Positions 18,931-27,825 of a DNA stretch of 64,000 nucleotides are shown piece after piece. The notes beneath the pieces were generated by a model that saw nothing but the letters and a program-made list of their open reading frames with translations, was not told the DNA's origin and ran no database searches. The DNA lies in assembly GCF_003002955.1 (NCBI RefSeq), contig NZ_PVTJ01000007.1, positions 1 to 64,000 on the forward strand. Direction: 5' to 3'. Source of the stretch: Glycomyces artemisiae. GTDB lineage: Bacteria > Actinomycetota > Actinomycetes > Mycobacteriales > Micromonosporaceae. The stretch's first letter is position 1. Every line of letters begins with the position of its first letter. The translations under genes were made by a program, and so were the position numbers.

Positions 18931-21900
18931 ATGAGCCGCGCGGTCGTCATTGCCGCGGCCCTCGCGATGGCGGTGACGTGGCCGGCAGCGCCAGCCGCAG
19001 CCGCCGCCCCCGCTGTCCAAGTGGACCGGTACCCGACCGGGGTCGGCGCCGACCTGTCGGCGCTCCCGCGGACCCACGGAATCGCCGTCGCCACCGCACC
19101 GACGGCGGACGCGCAGGCGACCGGTGAGCAGGCGGGGCGCGAGTACTGGCGCACCGACGCCGCCGCAGGGGCCGAGCGGCTCGCGCTCGACGTGGCCGAC
19201 GAGTATGTGGACCGGCTCGACGCGACCCCCGGATACCTCGTCGTCGACCACCTCGCGGGAGAGGTCGTCGTGGCGACGAGCGGCGCCGAGACCCTCGACG
19301 CCGGGAACGCGGAGGAGGACGGCGACGGGGACGGCTGGACCACCACCGTCGTCGCCCTCCCCGCGGGTGCGCTCGGCGCCGCCGCTGACCCGGAGGTCGC
19401 GCTCGCGGCCGCGGACGGGGACCTGACGGTCGCGTCGGTCCGCGTGGTGGCCCAAGGGACCAGTGTGGACCTCGGCCCGACCGTGGCCGAGCACGGCATC
19501 GCCGTGCGCGCGGGCGACGACACCGCCGGGCTCGTCACCGGGACCGACGGCGACCGCGGCTACTGGCAGACCGGCCGCGCCCAGGGCACGAACTTCGTCT
19601 ACGCGAACGTGTCGAACACGTACGCGCTCGACACCAGCGACCGGGTGCTGGTCGACGCGACGGTGCAGGAGGGCGGCGGATCGCTGTTCCTGCAGTACGA
19701 CTCGCCGGGCGACACCATCCCCGACATGTTCAAGCCCTCCGAGCGGCGCGAACTGGGCGACGACGGGTCGTGGGGCTCGCAGTCGTGGCTGCTGGAGGAC
19801 GCGATCCTCACCAACCGCTCCAACGGGTCCGACTTCCGCGTCTCGGTCGAGGGCTCCACTGAGGACGTGCGGCTCGACGGCCTCGCCGTAACCGTGGTGC
19901 CGCGCGAGATCGACCCGACCGTGGGACTCCGCGAACTGGTGGAGCAGGCCGACATCGCGCACTACGCCGCCCGCGAGGGCAGGCGCGACGGCCAGTATCC
20001 GGCGGGCTCGAAAGCCGTGCTGCACGACGCGATCGAAGCGGCGCAGGCCGTCCTCGACGATCCTGAAGCGACGGAGGCCGAGATCGACGCCGCCATCGAC
20101 GCACTGCAGGGCGCACTGGAGGCGTTCCTCGCCGCCGAGATCACGACCGACCTCGCCCGCGGCGCGGCCGCGACCGCGAGTTCCACCAGCGCGGGCGAGC
20201 CCGGCGCGGTCACCGACGGGACCGGGTCCGCGTGGGTGTCCGGGCGCGACGAGGACAGCGCCTGGGTCCAGGTGGACCTGGGCGGGCCGACCGTGTTCGA
20301 TGAGGTCATCGCGGAATGGACCGCCGACTACGCGCACGTGTACCGGATCCAGGTGTCCGGCGACGGCGAGGAGTTCACCACCGTGGCGACTTCCGGGGCG
20401 CTCGGCGGCGGGCCGATCCGCACGCGCTTCGCGGAGACCGAGGCCCGGTATGTGCGTCTCGCGCTCGATGAGCGCGCGACGCAGCGCGGCGCCTACGGGC
20501 TCACGGCGTTCGAGGTCCGCGACGTCGCGGACGCGGCGCTGGAGCCGCGCATCGCGGACACGGTCTTCCCCAGCGGCGATGTCGTGGTCGCGGACCTCGA
20601 CGTCACCGAGTTCGGGGCCGACCCGACCGGTACCGAGGACTCGACCGCCGCGATCCGGGAGGCCCTGGCCGTCTGCCGCGACGCGGGCGGCGGCACCGTG
20701 TGGGCCCCGGCCGGGACCTACGTCGTGAGCGACACCCTGGAGGTGTCCGCGTACTGCACGCTGCGCGGCGACCACCGCGACCTCGACGAGCAGCCGCTCG
20801 GCGACCCCGACGCGCCCGAAGGGCTGGGCACGGTGCTCGAAGCGCGCCTGCCGTCCGGAGAGGACGGTCCGGCGCTGCTGCGCGTCGGCGGCTCGGCCGG
20901 GGTCGTGGGCCTGACGACGTACTACCCGGAGCAGGACGCCGCGGACCCGGTGCCGTACGGGTGGACCGTGGAGATCCCCGGGCTCGCGTGGATCGGCAAT
21001 GAGAACTACATGCTCGGCACGGTCGAGGACGTCACGTTCCTCAACTCCTACCGCGGCATCGGGATCTCCACGACGCGCAACGACCGCGGCGAGGGCCCCG
21101 GCGCGCAGGGCCACGAGCTCGCGAACGTGCGCAACGTGTCCGGCACCGTCCTGTTCGAGGGCGCTGCCGGGTACAACGGCGCCGACGTCGGCGTGTGGGA
21201 GGACGTGCGCTTCGACAACATGTACTGGGCCGGGGCGGGCGCCGAGTACCACGCGCCCGACCGGGCGGTCCTGGACGCGTGGACCCGCGCGCACGGCACC
21301 GGCTTCGTCCTGGCCGATCTGGAATGGGACCAGTTCACCGGGCTGCACGCTGCGGACTACGCGGTGGGCATCAAGGCGGTCAAGGGCCCGCGGGCCTCGT
21401 TCACGGGGGTCTTCGTGGACGCCGAGATCACGGACACCGATGTCGCGGTCCTCGTGGAGGACGCCGACGCGCGCTGGGGCGCCTCGTTCGCGTCGAGCGT
21501 CCTCGAAGGCTCGGAGGCCGCGGTGCGCAACGGCTCCGACGGGTACGTGAACCTCACGGACACCGAAGTGGACGGCGCGCTCGAAGGCGAGGTGCGGGTG
21601 CTCGCGGGTCCGGACGAGGTCCCCGCGCTCCCCGCGGCGCGCGACGCGCCCCGGCCCGCCGAACGCCTCTTCGACGTCACTGCGGAGCCGTACAACGTGC
21701 CGCGCACACCGAAGCAGTTCGCGGACTTCAATGCGACGCAGGCGATCCAGAATGCATTGGACGACGCGGGCGCTGCTGGCGGCGGCGTCGTGTACCTGCC
21801 CGCAGGCTGGTACACCGTGCGCGGGCACCTGACCGTGCCCGCGGGCGTCGAGCTGCGCGGAGCTTCGGCGGTGCCGAACCGCACTTCGCTCGTGGAGTCC

Positions 21901-23151
21901 TCGGGCACGGTCCTCATGGCCTACGAGGGCCGCCAGGACGGCGCCGACGAGGCGTCGGTGGAGGCCGCGCTCGAAGCGCCCGCAGTCGTGACCCTCGCAG
22001 GTGCGGACGCCGGGGTGCGGGGCCTGCGGGTCCTGTTCCCGGAGAACAACCCGGCCTCCGACGACGGCGCCGTGGCCTACCCGTTCGCGGTGCGAGGGGA
22101 CGCCCCGGGCGTGTACGCGGTCAACATCGGCCTCGACAACGCGTGGAACGCGATCGACCTGACCGCCGACGCGGACGGGTTCCTCGTGCGGCGCGCGCTC
22201 GGCATCTTCCTGTCCGAGGGCGTGCGCGTCGACGGGGCCTCCGACGGGGTCGTGGACGGCGTGCTGTCCAACGGCAACGTCATGACCCGCAACGCGTACG
22301 GGATTCCGGGCTGGGTCGAGGAGGCGAACCTCTTCGCGCAGGTCATCGACGGCGTCAGCCGCGAGCGCGAGGTACTCGTGCGCGCGGTCGGGGCCGAGGG
22401 CCTGGAGGTGCGCAACACGTTCGCGTACGGCTCGCACGACGGGATCGCGGCGAGCGACGGCGCGACGGTGACGGCCTTCAACCTGGGCACCGACAACCTC
22501 GGGCCGGGCGGATACACAGTGGACGCCGATGCGGCGAGCGCGGTCACGGTCGTCAACCTGATGCGCTACAACGGCACGACGAGCCGGGGGCCGGTGACGA
22601 TCGTGAACCCGATGGCGATCAACATGGCGACCTCGGCGCTGACCGCGGCGGCCGGTGACGGCGGGACCGCCGCGATCGAGGGCAACGAGGTCGCACCGGG
22701 CCGGTACGAGACCGGAAGCACCGTGACGGTGGCGGCCGAGGCGGCGGCGGGTTCGCGGTTCGCCGAGTGGCGCAACGGTTCCGGTGAGGTCGTCTCGACC
22801 GACGCCCGGTACACGTTCGCGCTGCAAGGGGACACCGAGCTCACCGCGGTGTTCGCGCCCGCGCCGGAGACATGGCTTGAGGCGGAGGCGGTGAGCCTGT
22901 GCGCGGGTCGGCAGGTCCGGATCGCGGTGTACCTGCGCAATACGGCGGCCGAGGCGCTCGCCGTCTCATTGTCGTCGCCGTTCGGTGAGCGTCGGATCGG
23001 CGAGTTCGGCCCTGGCGCATACGCGTTCCGGCAGTTCCCGACCCGCTCCGCCGCGGTCGGTGCCGGTGCGGTCGAGGTGGAGGTGACGAACGCCGACGGC
23101 GCGACCGGTGCCCTCGTCCTGCCGTTCGAAGCGGCCGAGTGCCGCGACTGA
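18931..23151 (+). CDS. Exported tandem beta-helix (pectate-lyase superfamily) protein with FIVAR, discoidin and repeat domains
   Basis: A 1,406-aa secreted protein. The Sec signal MSRAVVIAAALAMAVTWPAAP fixes the start at 18931. Approximate domains are: 35-320 unassigned beta-rich region; 330-400 helical FIVAR-type module; 408-530 discoidin/F5-8C; 553-890 first right-handed beta-helix opening with the pectate-lyase-3 motif FGADPTGTEDSTAAI; 929-1230 second beta-helix (FADFNATQAIQNALDDAG); 1243-1310 InlB B-repeat-like module (TVTVAAEAAAGSRFAEW); then an Ig-like C-terminus. Such proteins cut or bind polysaccharides outside the cell. Catalytic type is not readable. An upstream in-frame ATG at 18784 has a better ribosome site (AGGAG) but would put 49 residues before the signal peptide. 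Confidence 0.8.
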   Translation: MSRAVVIAAALAMAVTWPAAPAAAAAPAVQVDRYPTGVGADLSALPRTHGIAVATAPTADAQATGEQAGREYWRTDAAAGAERLALDVADEYVDRLDATPGYLVVDHLAGEVVVATSGAETLDAGNAEEDGDGDGWTTTVVALPAGALGAAADPEVALAAADGDLTVASVRVVAQGTSVDLGPTVAEHGIAVRAGDDTAGLVTGTDGDRGYWQTGRAQGTNFVYANVSNTYALDTSDRVLVDATVQEGGGSLFLQYDSPGDTIPDMFKPSERRELGDDGSWGSQSWLLEDAILTNRSNGSDFRVSVEGSTEDVRLDGLAVTVVPREIDPTVGLRELVEQADIAHYAAREGRRDGQYPAGSKAVLHDAIEAAQAVLDDPEATEAEIDAAIDALQGALEAFLAAEITTDLARGAAATASSTSAGEPGAVTDGTGSAWVSGRDEDSAWVQVDLGGPTVFDEVIAEWTADYAHVYRIQVSGDGEEFTTVATSGALGGGPIRTRFAETEARYVRLALDERATQRGAYGLTAFEVRDVADAALEPRIADTVFPSGDVVVADLDVTEFGADPTGTEDSTAAIREALAVCRDAGGGTVWAPAGTYVVSDTLEVSAYCTLRGDHRDLDEQPLGDPDAPEGLGTVLEARLPSGEDGPALLRVGGSAGVVGLTTYYPEQDAADPVPYGWTVEIPGLAWIGNENYMLGTVEDVTFLNSYRGIGISTTRNDRGEGPGAQGHELANVRNVSGTVLFEGAAGYNGADVGVWEDVRFDNMYWAGAGAEYHAPDRAVLDAWTRAHGTGFVLADLEWDQFTGLHAADYAVGIKAVKGPRASFTGVFVDAEITDTDVAVLVEDADARWGASFASSVLEGSEAAVRNGSDGYVNLTDTEVDGALEGEVRVLAGPDEVPALPAARDAPRPAERLFDVTAEPYNVPRTPKQFADFNATQAIQNALDDAGAAGGGVVYLPAGWYTVRGHLTVPAGVELRGASAVPNRTSLVESSGTVLMAYEGRQDGADEASVEAALEAPAVVTLAGADAGVRGLRVLFPENNPASDDGAVAYPFAVRGDAPGVYAVNIGLDNAWNAIDLTADADGFLVRRALGIFLSEGVRVDGASDGVVDGVLSNGNVMTRNAYGIPGWVEEANLFAQVIDGVSREREVLVRAVGAEGLEVRNTFAYGSHDGIAASDGATVTAFNLGTDNLGPGGYTVDADAASAVTVVNLMRYNGTTSRGPVTIVNPMAINMATSALTAAAGDGGTAAIEGNEVAPGRYETGSTVTVAAEAAAGSRFAEWRNGSGEVVSTDARYTFALQGDTELTAVFAPAPETWLEAEAVSLCAGRQVRIAVYLRNTAAEALAVSLSSPFGERRIGEFGPGAYAFRQFPTRSAAVGAGAVEVEVTNADGATGALVLPFEAAECRD

Positions 23152-23181
23152 GCAACCGCACTCGATGAAAGGAGCGCTGCA

Positions 23182-24438
23182 ATGAGCATTTCCCGACGGA
23201 CCTTCCTCGGTGTCACCGCGGCCGCCGCCGCGACGGCCGCCACCGTGTCCGGAGCCTACGCCGCCCTGGGCGAGCCGACAGTTGGCGCAGCTGCGAGCGC
23301 GCCAGGCGACGTCGTCGGCAAGGTCACGGCCGGCTACCAGGGCTGGTTCGCGTGCCGCGGCGACGGCGCGCCGATCGACGCCTGGTGGCACTGGGCCCGC
23401 CAGGCCGACCAGCCGCCCTCGCTCTCCAACACGGCGATCAAGTCCTGGCCCGACCACCGCGAGTACGCGAAGACCTATGGGACGGGCTTCCCCCCGCTGG
23501 GCGACGGGCGCCTGGCGCACCTGTTCTCCTCGTACGACCAGCAGTCCGTCGATGTCCACTTCCGCTGGATGGCGGAGAACGGAATCCACACGGCGGCGCT
23601 GCAGCGGTTCAACCCGTTCGGGTCCGAGGGGCCGACGCGCGACGCTGTCGCCGACCGGGTGCGCTCCGCCGCGGAGCGCAGCGGCAGGAAGTACTACATC
23701 ATGTACGACGTGAGCGACTGGCTCTCGATGCGCACGCAGATCACGCAGGACTGGGCGGCGAAGATGTCGGCCCACACCGGCTCGTCCGCCTACGCCCGGC
23801 AGAACGGCAGGCCGGTGGTCGGGATCTGGGGCTTCGGGTTCAACGACGCGCAGCGTCCGTTCACTCCGCAGGAGTGCCAGGAGGTCGTCGACTGGTTCAA
23901 GGGCCAGGGCGTGTACCTCATGGGCGGCGTCCCCACCTGGTGGCGCACCCTGGGCGACGACTCGCGGCCCGGCTTCGCGGACGTGTACCGCTCGTTCGAC
24001 ATGATCTCGCCGTGGCTCGTCGGCCGGATCGGCAGTGTCGGCGACGCCGACAACTTCTACAACGTCGCGACCGTTCCGGATCTCGCCGAATGCGGCCGCC
24101 TGGGGATCGACTACCAGCCGTGCACGCTGCCGGGCGACCTCCAGGAGCGGCAGCGGGTGCACGGCGACTTCATGTGGCGCCAGTTCTACAACCACGCGCG
24201 CGCGGGCGTGACCAGCACCTACATCTCGATGTTCGACGAGTACAACGAGGGGAACCAGATCGCCAAGACCGCTGAGAACGCCGGCCAGGTCCCTTCGGGG
24301 TCGGGCATCTGGGCGCTCGACGAGGACGGCACCGCCTGCTCCTCGGACTACTACCTGCGCTTGACGAACGACGGCGGCCGGATGCTGCGGGGCGAGATCC
24401 CGGTGACCTCGGCGCGTCCGACGCCTCCGCGGCTGTGA
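23182..24438 (+). CDS. Tat-exported GH71/GH99-like glycosidase
   Basis: A 418-aa protein beginning with a twin-arginine signal (SRRTFLGV, then an Ala-rich hydrophobic stretch to about residue 37). The mature part starts VVGKVTAGYQGWFACRGDGAPIDAWWHW, the conserved opening of the GH71/99-like family, and continues with KYYIMYDVSDW, VVGIWGFGFND and TSTYISMFDEYNEGNQI. The acidic residues in these barrel-strand motifs are candidate catalytic groups. A GAAAGGAG ribosome site precedes the ATG 30 bp after the beta-helix gene, so the two exported proteins are probably co-transcribed. GH99 enzymes are endo-mannosidases and GH71 are alpha-1,3-glucanases; the substrate here is unknown. Confidence 0.8.
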   Translation: MSISRRTFLGVTAAAAATAATVSGAYAALGEPTVGAAASAPGDVVGKVTAGYQGWFACRGDGAPIDAWWHWARQADQPPSLSNTAIKSWPDHREYAKTYGTGFPPLGDGRLAHLFSSYDQQSVDVHFRWMAENGIHTAALQRFNPFGSEGPTRDAVADRVRSAAERSGRKYYIMYDVSDWLSMRTQITQDWAAKMSAHTGSSAYARQNGRPVVGIWGFGFNDAQRPFTPQECQEVVDWFKGQGVYLMGGVPTWWRTLGDDSRPGFADVYRSFDMISPWLVGRIGSVGDADNFYNVATVPDLAECGRLGIDYQPCTLPGDLQERQRVHGDFMWRQFYNHARAGVTSTYISMFDEYNEGNQIAKTAENAGQVPSGSGIWALDEDGTACSSDYYLRLTNDGGRMLRGEIPVTSARPTPPRL

Positions 24439-24497
24439 CGACTCCGGCCGAGACGGCTCCAGGGGTTCCGCCCCTTGGAGCCGCCTGGCCGGAGTCG
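24439..24497. terminator. Two-tier terminator hairpin
   Basis: An outer 11-bp stem (24439-24449 with 24487-24497) encloses an inner stem (24455-24465 with 24471-24482, one bulged base) and a TTCCG loop. It ends the exported-glycosidase operon. Confidence 0.7.
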
Positions 24498-24513
24498 GCG
24501 ACGTCGCCGCCGT

Positions 24514-24665
24514 TCAGGAGCGGACGAGCGACTGGATCGCGACGGCCGCGGCGCCGCGGGCCCAGTCCTGGAGCGTGTGGGGGCGGATGGCGATGGGGCA
24601 GCGGGCGGCCGCGCCCAAGGCGTGCGCGGCCGACGGCGTCGGGTGCGGCGTTGGCCTCGGCGGTG
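24514..24665 (-). pseudogene. Possible C-terminal fragment of a ROK-family regulator
   Basis: On the minus strand a stretch of about 45 codons ends HALGAAARCPIAIRPH, then LQDWARGAAAVAIQSL. This is reminiscent of the last helix of ROK repressors or kinases, but no upstream ROK sequence remains because the SDR gene starts its 3' end here. The call is tentative. Confidence 0.2.
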
Positions 24666-24667
24666 CG

Positions 24668-25369
24668 CTACCGCTGCAGCTGGGCGTAGAGGGCGTCGAG
24701 GTCGCCGGAGATCTGGGACTTGATCCAGCGAGTGAGGTCGTCGGCGAGCACTTCGCTCGCGTCGGTCTCGATGCCGTCGAGCGCGGCCGCGGCGACGTCG
24801 CGAGGGTCGGCCTTGGCCGCCTCGACACCCGCGGCCATGTCGGTGTCCACATAGCCGACGTGGAGCCCGGTCACGCCGATCCCGCGCGGCGCGAGAGCCA
24901 GGCGCAGAGAGTTCGACTGGGACCACAGGGCGGACTTGGAGGCGCTGTAGGAAGTGCCGTCGGCGAGCCAGGACAGTGCGGAGTGGACGTTGAGGATGCG
25001 GCCGCCGCCGTTGCGCTCGATGACCGGGACGAACGCCCGGGTGACCAGAAGCGGCCCGTAGAAGTTGACCTCCAGGTCACGGCGGATGTCGTCGACCGAG
25101 GCGTCGAGGTACGAGGCGCCGCTCATGGCGCCCGCGTTGTTGATGACGATGGTGACGTCCTGCGCGTGCGCGGCGGCGGTCGCCACCGATGCGGGGTCGG
25201 TGACTTCGAGGGCCAGCGCGACCGCGCCCGGGTGCGTGATCGTGCGCGGATCGCGGGCGGTGGCGTAGACCTTGGCGGCCCCGCGTGCGAGGAGCTCCTC
25301 GACCAGTGCCCTGCCGATGCCCCGGCTGCCGCCGGTGACGAGGACGTTGGCGCCCTTGATGGATGTCAT
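24668..25369 (-). CDS. SDR-family oxidoreductase
   Basis: A 233-aa classical short-chain dehydrogenase with VTGGSRGIG at the N-terminus, NNAG after strand 4, the catalytic Ser in NVHSALS and YSASK as the active-site Tyr/Lys pair. An AGGAGG ribosome site sits 5 bases before the ATG at 25369. The promoter region carries two copies of AAACCGATCGGTTT, the operator also found around the alpha/beta hydrolase and the TetR gene, so all three genes probably form one regulon. The substrate is unknown. Confidence 0.85.
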   Translation of the reverse strand: MTSIKGANVLVTGGSRGIGRALVEELLARGAAKVYATARDPRTITHPGAVALALEVTDPASVATAAAHAQDVTIVINNAGAMSGASYLDASVDDIRRDLEVNFYGPLLVTRAFVPVIERNGGGRILNVHSALSWLADGTSYSASKSALWSQSNSLRLALAPRGIGVTGLHVGYVDTDMAAGVEAAKADPRDVAAAALDGIETDASEVLADDLTRWIKSQISGDLDALYAQLQR

Positions 25370-25401
25370 GACTACCTCCTGAAGGTGGCTTCCGATCCGT
25401 G

Positions 25402-25440
25402 GAAACCGATCGGTTTCAGCAACAGTAAACCGATCGGTTT
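25402..25440. promoter_or_regulatory. Two operator copies (AAACCGATCGGTTT) before the SDR gene
   Basis: Perfect palindromes lie at 25403-25416 (extended to 16 bp as GAAACCGATCGGTTTC) and 25427-25440. Their centres are 24 bp apart, in the gap between the SDR start and the alpha/beta hydrolase stop. Identical sites precede the hydrolase and TetR genes. Confidence 0.8.
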
Positions 25441-25484
25441 TTACTGCAAAGCATTTGTGTCGCAGGCAACTCGTGCCGGCTCGG

Positions 25485-26369
25485 TTAGGCGGCTGCTTCA
25501 CGCGCATCCAGGAGGTCGGCGAGTACGTCGGGGCGCTCAAGGGCGATGAAGTGGCCGGCCCCGGGGACCTGCGTGAACTCGGCGTCAGGGAGCAGTTCCC
25601 GGTTGGCCTTCCGGTCCGAGGGTCGGGACCAGTCCTGCTCCCCGTAGACGAGGTGGATCGGAGCTTTGACCTCCGTATAGCGGGCCCGGGCGGCGATGAG
25701 GCTCGGCAGATTCCGGTACACGCCGCGGGCCACGACCGGGTAGCCCGGGCGGGCGCCGACGTGCAGCAGCTCGTCGACGTAGTCCTCACGGAGGGCGGTC
25801 TTGTCGCCCAGCCCGCCCAGCAGGATGGCGCGGAGGACCGGTTTGGGCTCGACTCCGGCGATCACCGGACCGATCCCGGGCGTGAGGACGCCGCCGATCA
25901 CCACGCGGGCGAGCGGGCCCGACCGGGAGATCCCGCCGCGGAAGTCATAGGCGTTCACCGCGATCACTCGGCGGACGCGCTCGGGCAGGTCGGCAGCGGC
26001 GGTCAGGGCGAGCGTCGCGCCCATCGACTCGCCGAGCAGGGTCACGTCATGGAGGTCGAGCTCGGTCAGGAGCCGCTCGACCCCGGCCCGCATCGCGGGC
26101 TCCTCGTAGGAGGCGCCGGGGACGATCTCGGAGAAGCCCATACCGGGCAGGTCGAGCGAGTACACGGCGTACCGGTCCGCGACCAGCGGGATGAGATGGC
26201 GGAAGTGCTCGGCCTGCGTCCGAACGGTGTGCAGCAGGACCAAGGGCGCGCCGCGCCCGGCCTTGAGATAGCGCAACGCCCCCTCCCGGGTGCGGCCTTC
26301 CCGGGCGGGGACGGTGTGGCTGGCGGCACCCGGGATCTGGATCGTGGAATACGGTGCTTCGGTGGACAT
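25485..26369 (-). CDS. Alpha/beta-fold hydrolase
   Basis: A 294-aa alpha/beta hydrolase. The oxyanion-side segment LVLLHTVRTQAEHF follows strand 3, the nucleophile elbow is LLGESMGAT (Ser in GESMG), the acid is near YGEQDW and the catalytic His is in GAGHFI. The ATG at 26369 follows TAGGAG. A longer frame to 26450 would read through the operators and is rejected. It lies between two blocks of the shared operator, head-to-head with the TetR gene. Esterase or C-C hydrolase activity is possible; no signal peptide is seen. Confidence 0.83.
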   Translation of the reverse strand: MSTEAPYSTIQIPGAASHTVPAREGRTREGALRYLKAGRGAPLVLLHTVRTQAEHFRHLIPLVADRYAVYSLDLPGMGFSEIVPGASYEEPAMRAGVERLLTELDLHDVTLLGESMGATLALTAAADLPERVRRVIAVNAYDFRGGISRSGPLARVVIGGVLTPGIGPVIAGVEPKPVLRAILLGGLGDKTALREDYVDELLHVGARPGYPVVARGVYRNLPSLIAARARYTEVKAPIHLVYGEQDWSRPSDRKANRELLPDAEFTQVPGAGHFIALERPDVLADLLDAREAAA

Positions 26370-26402
26370 CGCTGCTGCTCCTAGCCGGTTTTGATAGTGA
26401 GA

Positions 26403-26471
26403 AAACCGATCGGTTTCCACCATGGTAAACCGATCTGTTTCCAAGTGCAAGGATCTGAAACCGATCGGTTT
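26403..26471. promoter_or_regulatory. Three operator copies between the hydrolase and tetR genes
   Basis: AAACCGATCGGTTT occurs at 26403-26416 and 26458-26471, and a one-mismatch copy (CTG for CGG) at 26427-26440. Centre spacings are 24 and 31 bp. Located in the divergent promoter region, they should let the TetR protein repress itself and the hydrolase. Confidence 0.8.
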
Positions 26472-26503
26472 ACGATGCTTCTGAATCGCGCTAACCTGGC
26501 ACG

Positions 26504-27073
26504 ATGACCACGGACCTCAAGCCCAATTCCCGCGAACGCCTGCTCGACGCCGCGGCCGCGCTCACCTACCGCGAGGGCGTCAACATCGGCATCGACGCGC
26601 TGTGCAAGGCCGCGGGTGTGTCGAAGCGCTCCATGTACCAGCTCTTCCCAAGCAAGGACGAGCTGCTGGCCGCGAGCCTCGAACGGCGCGCCTCCGCCTA
26701 CGTGGCAGGGCTCCTGCCCGCAGCCGATAGCGACCTCGGCCCCCGCGAGCGGATCATGCACGTCTTCGACCAGGTGGCATCGCAATCGGCCAGTCCTGAA
26801 TTTCGGGGCTGCCCCTACCTGTCGGCCGAGATCGAACTCAAGAACCCCGACCACCCCGCGAGCCGCGTGGCGCGAGAGGTCAAAGGAAACTTGACCGCCT
26901 ACTTCCGCACCGAAGCCGAACAGGGCGGCGCAAGCGACCCCGACTTCCTCGCCCGGCAGCTCACCCTGATCTTCGACGGCGCCAGCGCCCGCGCCGGGAT
27001 CGGCGCCGAACACCTCGACGGCCTCCTCGCCCCCACCGTGGCCGCACTGCTCGACGCAGCGGGCCTGCACTGA
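26504..27073 (+). CDS. TetR-family regulator
   Basis: A 189-aa TetR regulator. The HTH occupies about residues 8-55 (RERLLDAAAALTYREG, then IDALCKAAGVSKRSMYQLFPSKDEL) and the C-terminal half contains the FRGCPYLSAEIEL segment seen in a common actinobacterial subfamily. Five copies of a 14-bp palindrome around this gene, the divergent hydrolase and the SDR strongly suggest it is their repressor. Centre spacing of 24 bp in both doublets fits cooperative dimer binding on one DNA face. Confidence 0.88.
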   Translation: MTTDLKPNSRERLLDAAAALTYREGVNIGIDALCKAAGVSKRSMYQLFPSKDELLAASLERRASAYVAGLLPAADSDLGPRERIMHVFDQVASQSASPEFRGCPYLSAEIELKNPDHPASRVAREVKGNLTAYFRTEAEQGGASDPDFLARQLTLIFDGASARAGIGAEHLDGLLAPTVAALLDAAGLH

Positions 27074-27127
27074 GCCCTCGCCGCCTCCAGAAGGATTCAT
27101 CCGGCGTTGGCTTGTGGACCGAGGGGG

Positions 27128-27316
27128 TCAGTCGGCTCCGGGCCGGTCGCCTCGGGCGAGGACGGCGGCTTGGCCTCGGGTGGCGACGCCGAGTTTGGCC
27201 AGGATGTTGCAGACGTGGAATTTGACGGCGAGCTCGCTCAGGCGCAGCCGCTGGGCGATCTCGCGGTTGCGCATGGCTTCGGCTAGGCCGGTGAGGACCT
27301 CCGGCTCGCGGGCGTG
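27128..27316 (-). pseudogene. C-terminal fragment of a LuxR-type response regulator
   Basis: Sixty-two codons correspond to the LuxR/GerE HTH of NarL-type regulators (REPEVLTGLAEAMRNREIAQ, then LAVKFHVCNILAKLG). No receiver domain or start codon lies upstream; the open frame simply continues into unrelated sequence. It is best read as a truncated remnant, and its DNA-binding helix is altered (KFHVCN). Confidence 0.6.
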
Positions 27317-27352
27317 AAGGCCGCTGATCGGTCCAGGCCGGTCGATCCACCG

Positions 27353-27499
27353 GTGATCACCGCTACCCCGGAGGGTCGATGGATGTGGACCTGCGCAAAC
27401 TGCGGCACCAAACTTGCCAAAGCCGAGTGCCTCGGCATCGACCTCCTCGACCTCGACCAGTTCGCCGAGATCCTCGGCGACTTGCTCTACGGCAGCTAG
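27353..27499 (+). CDS. Small hypothetical protein with a CxxC pair
   Basis: A 48-aa frame (GTG start; an in-frame GTG also exists at 27314) with actinomycete-like G/C-rich third positions. It contains WTCANCGTKL followed by a third Cys and an acidic hydrophobic tail (LLDLDQFAEILGDLLYG). The CxxC resembles half of a zinc ribbon. No homologue is recognised and there is no clear ribosome site, so it may be a gene fragment. Confidence 0.3.
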   Translation: MITATPEGRWMWTCANCGTKLAKAECLGIDLLDLDQFAEILGDLLYGS

Positions 27500-27825
27500 C
27501 CGAACGATCGGCGGCGGGGCGGGGACACTGCGCCGTGGCGGCGGAGCCCTCCCAGAGAGGCTGATACGGGACGCCTCACCGAAATTCGGCGTTATCTTTT
27601 CGAGATAATGCACGTGCATTTGCGCGCGCATCCTCCCGTGCAACTACGCAACGTGGTCCTGTATAAATTCCTCAAACGGAGTTGCCAGTCGATTTCCAAC
27701 ACAGGTCGACACGAAAGTGACTTCACGATGCTAGGGATAGAAATGCCCGAATTAAACAACATCATCCGGTCTGTTGCTTTTTGCTGGCAAAAGCGGCGGG
27801 CCCCGCACGAAAGGATCGCAAGGCC
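27500..27825. other. AT-richer intergenic region
   Basis: This stretch has visibly lower G+C than its surroundings and no convincing gene. It contains a small hairpin (TTATCT, loop, AGATAA; 27592-27608), a 10-bp palindrome TGCACGTGCA (27609-27618) and a TATAAA-like motif near 27660. It ends with the leader of the small membrane protein gene. Confidence 0.4.

Noticed and set aside
18925-22827. Very long open frame (about 1,300 codons) on the minus strand opposite the beta-helix gene
   Set aside because: It is the antisense of a well-supported exported protein; its translation is Arg/Gly/Ala/His-rich low-complexity sequence without domains, an effect of high G+C.
27609-27618. TGCACGTGCA palindrome as a regulator site
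   Set aside because: A single 10-bp palindrome with no second copy and no adjacent promoter; not enough to call a site.
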